DNA from: an uncultured Prevotella sp.
GTDB taxonomy: Bacteria; Bacteroidota; Bacteroidia; Bacteroidales; Bacteroidaceae
Assembly (NCBI GenBank): GCA_946055365.1
Contig: CAMGFM010000032.1
Span: 1 to 10,098, forward strand
DNA: 10,098 bases
Direction: 5' to 3'
Part shown: positions 1-5,221 of the stretch, piece by piece
How the letters are laid out: the number at the start of each line of letters is the position of its first letter
How positions within the stretch are numbered: the stretch's first letter is position 1
The notes under the pieces: generated by a model
The model's input: only the letters and a program-made list of their open reading frames with translations
The model's database searches: none
Told to the model about the DNA's origin: nothing
Position numbers and translations under genes: made by a program

Positions 1-372
1 TTCAGCATATCCGCAGGCGTGGGCTTCATCGCGCTCTTTGGCGTGGCTGTGCTTAATGGCATATTGATGATCAACCACTTCAACGCCCTCAAGTCGTCGC
101 CCGGGGGCATGCTCATGTGCACAGGGGCTGTCATACGCAAGGGTACGCCCCATCTGTTGCGCCCCGTCTTTCTCACAGGCCTTGTCGCGTCGCTCGGCTT
201 TGTGCCTATGGCCATAGCCACGTCGGCAGGTGCCGAGGTGCAGCGTCCGCTTGCCACGGTGGTGATAGGCGGTCTGATAGTGTCTACCGTGCTCACGCTC
301 GTGGTCATACCCTCATTCTACCGTGTGGTCAATGCCTTTGCGGCATCATGGAGCAGGAGAAAAAGGGCGTGA
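1..372 (+). CDS. RND efflux permease, CusA/CzcA (HME) family, C-terminal fragment
   Basis: This is the last 123 residues of an inner-membrane RND permease; the 5' end lies outside the window. These proteins are proton-driven pumps that, with a periplasmic adaptor and an outer-membrane channel, expel metal ions or other toxic compounds. The reading frame is open from base 1 and begins FSISAGVGFIALFGVAVLNG, a stretch highly typical of a transmembrane segment in CusA/CzcA proteins. It is followed by LRPVFLTGLVASLGFVPMA and GAEVQRPLATVVIGGL, the conserved block before the last two membrane helices, and ends with a short basic tail (SWSRRKRA). The C-terminus looks intact. An adaptor gene of matching type follows at 741, but a 368-bp gap containing a repeat array separates them. 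Family assignment is strong. The transported substrate cannot be judged from this fragment. Confidence 0.93.
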   Translation, partial: FSISAGVGFIALFGVAVLNGILMINHFNALKSSPGGMLMCTGAVIRKGTPHLLRPVFLTGLVASLGFVPMAIATSAGAEVQRPLATVVIGGLIVSTVLTLVVIPSFYRVVNAFAASWSRRKRA

Positions 373-490
373 ACGGCACGTGGCGCATAAGAAAGTGGCA
401 CTTTGGCATGATAAAAGCGGCACTTTTGCTTAGGCAAAGCGGCACTCTGCCGCCACAAAGTGCCACTTTGCTTGCCGCCTTTGCCACATT
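370..490. repeat. Repeat array A: phased 13-bp palindromes, about 22-bp spacing
   Basis: Copies of a 13-bp palindrome-like motif start at 392 (AAAGTGGCACTTT), 414 (AAAGCGGCACTTT), 436 (AAAGCGGCACTCT) and 457 (AAAGTGCCACTTT), at intervals of 22, 22 and 21 bp. A decayed copy may lie at 478-490, and another at 370-382 would overlap the permease stop codon. The spacers GGCATGATA, TGCTTAGGC and GCCGCCAC are unrelated to each other, so it is the spacing that is kept, not the spacer sequence. The copies at 392 and 457 are exact reverse complements of each other. The 22-bp period is not a multiple of three, so the array cannot encode a repeated peptide. The same motif forms arrays B and C. Function unknown. 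Confidence 0.85.
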
Positions 491-740
491 CGCATACCGT
501 TCACGACACGCTGACGCAGAAGACATGCCGCAAGATGTCGTGCATGCACGGCACTTTGCCCTTGCTCATAGCGTGGCTGACGTGAAGGGAGTGTCATTAG
601 GCAGTGCAGGTCATGTCGTCGTGCCGTGACAATAGCGTCATTCTATCATGTGGTAAAAGACTTTCTAAAGAGAAAAGCAATACAGTAACAGGAAAAACAA
701 TATACTCTGAGACACAAACGAAAAGAGGAGAAAGGAGAAA
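491..740. other. Intergenic remainder between permease and adaptor
   Basis: No convincing gene was seen here. The stretch holds a perfect 12-bp palindrome, CGTGCATGCACG, at 539-550, and a half-motif GGCACTTT at 550-557 that resembles the right arm of the array A repeat. The last 90 bases before the adaptor become purine-rich and AT-rich. No TAnnTTTG promoter element was recognised in them, so whether the adaptor has its own promoter is open. The short frames across this region are out of phase with any recognisable protein. Confidence 0.5.
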
Positions 741-1655
741 ATGAAAATTTCACATATCACAATGCTTGCCTTGATGCTGCTCGCCACATCGTGTGCAGGC
801 GACAAAAAGCCGTCGGCAGAGGACGCTTCGGTCAATGCCGCAGAGAAAACATCGGCAGACAGCGTGGCAAAACAGTCTGACACAAAGACCGTGGATGCCG
901 TGTCAAGTGCCACAAACGTGGCCAATGCCCCAACGTTTAACGGACTCATGATGGTCAGCCCGCAGCGCAATACCACCGTGTCGCTCACCATGGGAGGCAG
1001 AATACACACTCTGTCTGTCATGCCTGGGCAGTCGGTAAGGCAGGGGCAGGTGATAGCCACCGTAGAAAACCCCGAATTTATAGAGCTTCAGCGCAGCTAT
1101 CTCGACGCATCTGCCAATATAGACTGGCTTTACAAGGAATATGAACGCCAGAAGTCACTCGGCTCTCACGATGCGGCGTCTGCAAAGTCGGTAGAGCGCA
1201 GCAAGGCCGAATATCTGTCGATGAAAAGCACCCTCATGGCGGCAGAGGCATCGCTCAAGGTTCTTGGCGTGAACCCCTCGCAGCTTCATGCCAAGGGCAT
1301 AAGCCCTTATCTCCCTGTAAAGGCTCCGCTTTCGGGCTATGTCACCAATGTCAAGGCCAATCTCGGAAAGTACCTTGATGCAGGCGCGCCCGTGTGTGAT
1401 GTCATAGACAAGCGTCAGCCGCTGTTGCAGCTCACGGTGTATGAAAAGGAACTGTCGCTTATGAAAGTGGGACTGCCCATGGAGTTTCGCGTGAATGGCA
1501 TGGGCAAAAAGACGTTCACCGCCACTATTGTGTCAATAGACCAGTCGGTAGATGCCGAGGACTATTCCGTAAAGGTATATGCCAGGGTTGACTCGCCAAA
1601 CGACGATTTCCGCCCGGGCATGTATGTGCGCGCAAAGATGCGCGTGAACAAATAG
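741..1655 (+). CDS. RND efflux periplasmic adaptor lipoprotein (CusB/HlyD-like membrane fusion protein)
   Basis: The 304-residue protein would bridge an inner-membrane RND pump and an outer-membrane channel. Residues 1-18 form a lipoprotein signal ending in LLATSC, with Cys18 as the lipidation site. Residues 19-65 are a low-complexity Ala/Ser/Lys linker. Residues 85-113 (GGRIHTLSVMPGQSVRQGQV and onward) and 195-223 (APLSGYVTNVKANLG and onward) are the two halves of a lipoyl-like domain. They flank a coiled-coil hairpin at about 114-180. A beta-barrel region follows, with the family-typical FRPGMYVRAKM near the C-terminus. At 304 residues it is somewhat shorter than many CusB-type adaptors and lacks an obvious extra C-terminal domain. 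The purine-rich AGGAG at 733-737 supports the ATG at 741. It lies downstream of the permease but across 368 bp of repeat-bearing DNA, so co-transcription is uncertain. Confidence 0.9.
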   Translation: MKISHITMLALMLLATSCAGDKKPSAEDASVNAAEKTSADSVAKQSDTKTVDAVSSATNVANAPTFNGLMMVSPQRNTTVSLTMGGRIHTLSVMPGQSVRQGQVIATVENPEFIELQRSYLDASANIDWLYKEYERQKSLGSHDAASAKSVERSKAEYLSMKSTLMAAEASLKVLGVNPSQLHAKGISPYLPVKAPLSGYVTNVKANLGKYLDAGAPVCDVIDKRQPLLQLTVYEKELSLMKVGLPMEFRVNGMGKKTFTATIVSIDQSVDAEDYSVKVYARVDSPNDDFRPGMYVRAKMRVNK

Positions 1656-1710
1656 GGCTCGAGACAAGTCTTGCACGACATCGTTAAGGGACGCGTGACA
1701 TTGTCAGAAG

Positions 1711-1743
1711 CCGTGCATGGCATGGTTAAAGACCGTGCATGGC
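1711..1743. repeat. Direct repeat CCGTGCATGGC, two copies 22 bp apart
   Basis: The 11-mer CCGTGCATGGC occurs at 1711-1721 and again at 1733-1743. Its core CCGTGCATGG is nearly palindromic, with 8 of 10 positions symmetric. It shares CGTGCATG with the 12-bp palindrome at 539-550. It could be a pair of protein-binding sites in the leader of the downstream symporter, or simply a small repeat. No function can be assigned. Confidence 0.5.
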
Positions 1744-1787
1744 TTCATGAAAGGCACAGGCGGCATCATGACTGTCATGTGTCACCG

Positions 1788-1844
1788 TCATGCAAGCGTG
1801 CCTTGGGGCGGGCTTGCATGAGCGCAGGCGTTTTTTGAGCCTGC
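1788..1844 (+). terminator. Two adjacent hairpins, possible terminator or attenuator
   Basis: TCATGCAAGC at 1788-1797 pairs perfectly with GCTTGCATGA at 1812-1821, giving a 10-bp stem with a 14-nt loop. Just after it, GCAGGC at 1824-1829 pairs with GCCTGC at 1839-1844 around a loop that contains six T's (1831-1836). The first hairpin followed by that T-run could terminate transcription from the adaptor gene. The T-run begins nine bases after the stem, however, which is not ideal. The position 12-60 bp before the symporter start would also suit a leader attenuator. Confidence 0.4.
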
Positions 1845-1856
1845 ATATATATAAAT

Positions 1857-3143
1857 ATGTATAAGAATAAAAAACAAGGAATGAAAAAAACCGACAGCAA
1901 TAACACCACCCCTGCACCCCGTCATGAATGTTCGTCTGGTGCACGCCAGTTTTGGATATGGACAGCCGCGCTTGTGGCAGGCACGCTATTGGGCATGCTG
2001 GGCGTGGCGTGGATAGATGCGGTCATGCAAGTTGTGGCCACCGTCTTCACACGCCTCTTCCGCCTTGTGGCAGTGCCTGTGATAGCCCTTGCCGTGACGC
2101 TCACCATAGCCCGCTTTGGCGCAGGCGGCGACGCTCGCCGCCTCTTTCGCCGCACGCTGACATACACTCTGCTCACCACGGTGGCGGCCACAGTAGTGGG
2201 CATGCTGCTCTATCGTGTCATCTCTCCCGACAATTTGCCGTCGGGAATGGCATGCGGCAGTGATGCCGATGTGGCCTCTGCGCGTGCCGAGATGGGAGAC
2301 GCCTCCTACATGGACCACCTTCTCGGGGTCATACCCGACAATCTGCTTCAGCCCTTTGTCGAGGGCAATGTGCTGTCGGTGCTGTTGCTGTCGGTGGTTG
2401 TGGGCGTGGTGATAGCCCGTATGCCCTGCAGCCCTCAGCGCGACACCATACTCTCGCTCCTTACAGCCATGCAGGAGATAGTGTCCACCGTCATACGCTG
2501 GCTCATAAGGCTTCTTCCCCTCGGCATAGTGGCCTATGCCGCCCGTCTCTCCGCGGAAATGTCGGCTGGCGTGGCGTTGGGCTCCATCGGCAAGTATGTT
2601 GCGGTGATACTGGGAGGCAATCTCACGCAGATGTTCATCGTCTTGCCGCTCTTCCTGCTCGCTCGCCGCATCAATCCGCTCAAAGTGGCGCGTGCCATGA
2701 GCCCTGCCGTGCTTATGGCGTTGTTCACCAAGAGCAGTGCCGCCACACTTCCCGTGACCATAGAGTCGTCAGAGCGTCTCGGAGTCAGCAGTAGAGTGGC
2801 GCGGTTTGTGCTGCCAGTATGCACCACAATCAACATGAACGGCTGCGCGGCCTTTATTTACGTCACCTCACTGTTTGTCATGCAGCACGGCGGAGCCCCT
2901 ATCACATGGTCGACCATGCTGTTATGGATACCCGTGGCGGTTATTGCCGCTATCGGAAATGCGGGTGTGCCTATGGGATGTTACTTTCTCACGCTCTCCT
3001 TGGTGTCAGGCGTGGGCGGCCCGGTGGAGGTTATGGGTGTCATACTGCCCGTGTTCACCATGATAGACATGGTAGAGACAGCCGAAAACGTGTGGTCAGA
3101 CTCCTGTGTGGCGGCTATGGTCGATCGTGACGATAGATCCTGA
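1857..3143 (+). CDS. Dicarboxylate/amino acid:cation symporter (DAACS family)
   Basis: This polytopic inner-membrane protein of the GltP/GltPh-like family imports amino acids or dicarboxylates with Na+ or H+. The longest frame gives 428 residues. The internal ATG at 1881 (MKKTDSNN) is an equally plausible start, since the upstream codons lie in an AT-rich, promoter-like stretch. Family signatures are the serine-rich hairpin TKSSAATLP (residues 291-299), the NMDGT-like motif TINMNGCA (324-331) and the last helix containing DMVETAENVWSD (404-415). Compared with GltPh by eye, the Asp of NMDGT is Asn, its Thr is Cys, and the substrate-binding Arg397 position is Glu407. Asp394, Asn401 and Asp405 equivalents are kept. 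Acidic amino acids are therefore doubtful substrates. The 3' end overlaps the convergent antiporter gene by 29 bp. Confidence 0.9.
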   Translation: MYKNKKQGMKKTDSNNTTPAPRHECSSGARQFWIWTAALVAGTLLGMLGVAWIDAVMQVVATVFTRLFRLVAVPVIALAVTLTIARFGAGGDARRLFRRTLTYTLLTTVAATVVGMLLYRVISPDNLPSGMACGSDADVASARAEMGDASYMDHLLGVIPDNLLQPFVEGNVLSVLLLSVVVGVVIARMPCSPQRDTILSLLTAMQEIVSTVIRWLIRLLPLGIVAYAARLSAEMSAGVALGSIGKYVAVILGGNLTQMFIVLPLFLLARRINPLKVARAMSPAVLMALFTKSSAATLPVTIESSERLGVSSRVARFVLPVCTTINMNGCAAFIYVTSLFVMQHGGAPITWSTMLLWIPVAVIAAIGNAGVPMGCYFLTLSLVSGVGGPVEVMGVILPVFTMIDMVETAENVWSDSCVAAMVDRDDRS

Positions 3144-4539
3144 AGCCCAGCGAGGCCACTATGACGCTCATGACGGGGCTTATGATATTAAACAGACAGT
3201 AGGGCAGGTAGGTCAGAGTGGACACTCCCAGCACGGTGCTTTGCGTCATGCCGCACGTGTTCCACGGCACAAGCACAGAGGTGACCGTCACAGAGTCCTC
3301 AATGGTGCGGCTCAGCAGTCTGCGCTCATAACCCTGCCTGTCATAAACGTCCTTAAACATATTGCCAGTGAGCAGTATGCAAAGATATTGGTCGGCTATG
3401 GCAAGATTGAGCATCAGTCCGCTTGATGCCGTGGAGCCCACGAGAGTGGTGCGGCCCTTTGCAAGATGTATGAAGAGGCGCGTTATGCCGCCCACCATGC
3501 CTCCTGCCGACATCGCGCCGCCAAAACACATGGCGCAAACGATTATCCATATAGTGTCCATCATGCCTGCCATGCCGCGGGTGGCGACGAGAGCGTCGAG
3601 AGTGGCGTCTCCGGTGCTTACAGATGTGCTGCCATACACACTCTTGAGTGCAGCCCTGTAGAGCGAGGGGTCTATCTCAGCCAGTAATTCGCGCTGCACG
3701 GCTATGGCAAAAGCCACGGCAAAGACGGTAGACATAAAGAGCGTGATGAGGGGCGGCACCCTCTTGGCTATCATGACACCCGTGAGCGCAGGCACGGCCA
3801 GCAGCCATGGCGTGATGTTGTATTTCTGTTGCAGCGAGGCGGCAAATGATGTCGCGCTCTCCGCGCTGCCCGTGTCGCAGACGATGCCATAGACGGTGAA
3901 CACGATGAGAGCCACGGCTATGGACGGCACCGTTGTGACGAGCATATAGCGTATGTGGGTCGTGAGCGGCACCCCCGAGCCGCTGGAGGCAAGCACCGTA
4001 GTGTCTGACAGTGGCGAGATCTTGTCGCCGAAGTAGGAGCCTGAGATTATCGCGCCCGCTATCCATCCGTCAGAGAAGCCCTCGGCCTTGCCTATGCCCA
4101 TGAGTGCAAGTCCTATGGTGGCTATGGTGGTCCAGGAGCTGCCAGTTATGATGCTCACGAGGGCACAGGTGATGCAGGCAGAGGGCAGGAACACGTCAGG
4201 GTGTATGATTTTCATGCCATAGTATATAAGTGTCGGCACCACGCCGCTTGTCATCCATGCGCCGCTCAACGCCCCGATGAGCAACAGCATCACGAGCGCG
4301 CTTGCCACGCTTGCCACGTTCTTGGTTATGGCCTTTTCAAATGCCGCCCACGGCACGTTGAGCCACGCCATGCCTATCAGCACGCACATGGCAGAGGCTG
4401 CGAGCAGTGTCACTTGCGACGCTCCTGCAAGGGAGTCGCTGCCGAAAGACCTGATGGTGCATGCGAGCATTGCCACGAGCATCACTATGGGCATAAACGA
4501 CAGTATGGCCGACGGGCGTTTCTTTAGTTTCTCTTGCAT
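3115..4539 (-). CDS. nhaC: Na+/H+ antiporter, NhaC family
   Basis: This 474-residue polytopic inner-membrane protein would exchange Na+ (or another solute) for protons, helping pH and sodium balance. Hydrophobic helices run almost throughout. The family block GSSWTTIATIGLALMGIG (residues 133-150) and GDKISPLSDTTVLASSGSG (171-189) are diagnostic of the NhaC group. A late VPWNTCG segment, also usual for the family, is present. The start at 4539 gives a normal basic N-terminus (MQEKLKKRPS) and lies about 30 bases from a good Bacteroidetes-type -7 element. NhaC-family proteins include malate/lactate and other exchangers, so the transported solute is not certain from sequence. The gene is transcribed alone toward the symporter, and their 3' ends overlap. 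Confidence 0.92.
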   Translation of the reverse strand: MQEKLKKRPSAILSFMPIVMLVAMLACTIRSFGSDSLAGASQVTLLAASAMCVLIGMAWLNVPWAAFEKAITKNVASVASALVMLLLIGALSGAWMTSGVVPTLIYYGMKIIHPDVFLPSACITCALVSIITGSSWTTIATIGLALMGIGKAEGFSDGWIAGAIISGSYFGDKISPLSDTTVLASSGSGVPLTTHIRYMLVTTVPSIAVALIVFTVYGIVCDTGSAESATSFAASLQQKYNITPWLLAVPALTGVMIAKRVPPLITLFMSTVFAVAFAIAVQRELLAEIDPSLYRAALKSVYGSTSVSTGDATLDALVATRGMAGMMDTIWIIVCAMCFGGAMSAGGMVGGITRLFIHLAKGRTTLVGSTASSGLMLNLAIADQYLCILLTGNMFKDVYDRQGYERRLLSRTIEDSVTVTSVLVPWNTCGMTQSTVLGVSTLTYLPYCLFNIISPVMSVIVASLGFRIYRHDRP

Positions 4540-4569
4540 AAGTATTCATTTTGATGTTGTTGTTTTATG

Positions 4570-4601
4570 CAAAGTTAATCCAAATAATACTTTTTGGCAA
4601 T
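4570..4601 (-). promoter_or_regulatory. Bacteroidetes-type promoter for the NhaC gene
   Basis: Read on the minus strand, TAACTTTG at 4577-4570 matches the Bacteroidetes -7 element TAnnTTTG exactly. ATTG at 4601-4598 gives a three-of-four match to the -33 element TTTG. The 20-bp gap between them is within the usual 19-21. Transcription would begin near 4563, leaving a leader of only about 24 bases. Confidence 0.6.
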
Positions 4602-4619
4602 AATAATGACTGTTTTTAG

Positions 4620-4633
4620 ATTGAATATTCAAT
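4620..4633. promoter_or_regulatory. 14-bp perfect palindrome upstream of the NhaC promoter
   Basis: ATTGAATATTCAAT is its own reverse complement. It lies just upstream of the predicted -33 element of the antiporter promoter, at about -57 to -70 from the likely start site, a common place for an activator dimer. Two TTGCAT direct repeats follow at 4638-4643 and 4649-4654, 11 bp or one helical turn apart. No specific regulator can be named. Confidence 0.4.
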
Positions 4634-4654
4634 GATATTGCATTTATGTTGCAT

Positions 4655-4839
4655 ATCGTGTGTATGAATATACCAAAATACAATGACTGAGAGACACCTT
4701 TTATGTCGTGCCTTGCCTTGTGTCACATCCCGGGTGTTGCCTCTGTCGTGGACTTATGGCGGTATTGCCGCCCCATGACCGCATTGTGTGTCGCATGTGT
4801 CCAGTGTCATGTGGCATAAACATGTGCGTGGCGGTTTCC
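4655..4839. other. Intergenic DNA with no recognised gene
   Basis: After the AT-rich promoter zone the composition shifts near 4690 to GT- and C-rich sequence with many CATGTG/TGTCAT-like words. No convincing coding sequence, RNA gene or strong hairpin was seen. It leads directly into repeat array B. Confidence 0.4.
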
Positions 4840-4917
4840 AAAGTGCCACTTTACGGCAGCCAAGTGCCTTTTTGCTTGTGCGTAAGTGCCACATTCTGAT
4901 GGCAAAAGTGCCGCTTT
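4840..4917. repeat. Repeat array B: four phased 13-bp palindromes
   Basis: Copies start at 4840 (AAAGTGCCACTTT, perfect), 4861 (CAAGTGCCTTTTT), 4883 (TAAGTGCCACATT) and 4905 (AAAGTGCCGCTTT), at intervals of 21, 22 and 22 bp. All are in the GCC orientation. The 15-mer around the last copy, AAAAGTGCCGCTTTT at 4904-4918, is the exact reverse complement of 413-427 in array A. Spacers are again unrelated to those of the other arrays. It lies in the divergent region between the antiporter and the MFS gene, well upstream of both promoters. Confidence 0.8.
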
Positions 4918-4947
4918 TGGGAAACGGGGTGTTGCTGCTTGACTTTC

Positions 4948-5079
4948 AAAGGGCTTTCTTATGATGTGTGGAGGAGCATTTTGGGGCATTGGAGAGAGCC
5001 TTGTGTCTGTTCCAAATAGCCTCCTTGTAATGTATGGCAGAGCATTTGATGGCATTGCGGTGTGCTTGCGATGCGTGAC
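4948..5079. repeat. 66-bp imperfect direct repeat, two copies
   Basis: The copies at 4948-5013 and 5014-5079 agree without gaps at about 37 of their first 54 positions by hand count, then diverge. Shared words include GAGCATTT, GGCATTG and ATGT. Read on the minus strand, one frame stays open through both copies and shows a 22-residue repeat (MPSNALPYITRRLF, then MPQNAPPHIIRKPF). That frame has no recognisable domain and runs into array B and the MFS gene, so it is not called as a gene. The 66-bp period equals three of the 22-bp units of the adjacent array, which may or may not be a coincidence. Confidence 0.6.
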
Positions 5080-5114
5080 ACGTGCAGTCGTGCATTTCAC
5101 TTTTCTCACTTCGT

Positions 5115-5148
5115 TTTGTCTGAATATGCCATAAAAGTAGTAACTTTG
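5115..5148 (+). promoter_or_regulatory. Bacteroidetes-type promoter for the MFS gene
   Basis: TAACTTTG at 5141-5148 matches TAnnTTTG exactly, and TTTG at 5115-5118 matches the -33 element. The 22-bp gap is one base longer than the usual 19-21. Transcription should start near 5155, giving a leader of about 67 bases that contains a strong hairpin. Confidence 0.6.
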
Positions 5149-5170
5149 CCCTTGATAACAAGAAAAAAAG

Positions 5171-5208
5171 TCACTGGCTGAAGTCTGCACATGGCAGACT
5201 TCACGTGA
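5171..5208 (+). promoter_or_regulatory. Strong leader hairpin before the MFS gene
   Basis: TGAAGTCTGC at 5179-5188 pairs perfectly with GCAGACTTCA at 5194-5203, a 10-bp stem with the 5-nt loop ACATG. An outer 4-bp stem (TCAC at 5171-5174 with GTGA at 5205-5208) can extend it across a small asymmetric internal loop. It falls inside the predicted 5' leader, 14 bases before the ATG, with no T-run after it. It therefore looks like a control element for translation or RNA stability rather than a terminator. Confidence 0.6.
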
Positions 5209-5221
5209 AAATATAATCCAA

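Noticed and set aside
117..629. 170-residue open frame on the plus strand
   Set aside because: Its first half is a shifted frame of the RND permease and the rest runs through array A. Its composition is Arg/His/Cys-rich, as shadow frames are.
1834..1859. Promoter directly before the symporter
   Set aside because: TTTG at 1834 and TAAATATG at 1852 resemble -33 and -7 elements, but the gap is only 14 bp and the -7 has a mismatch.
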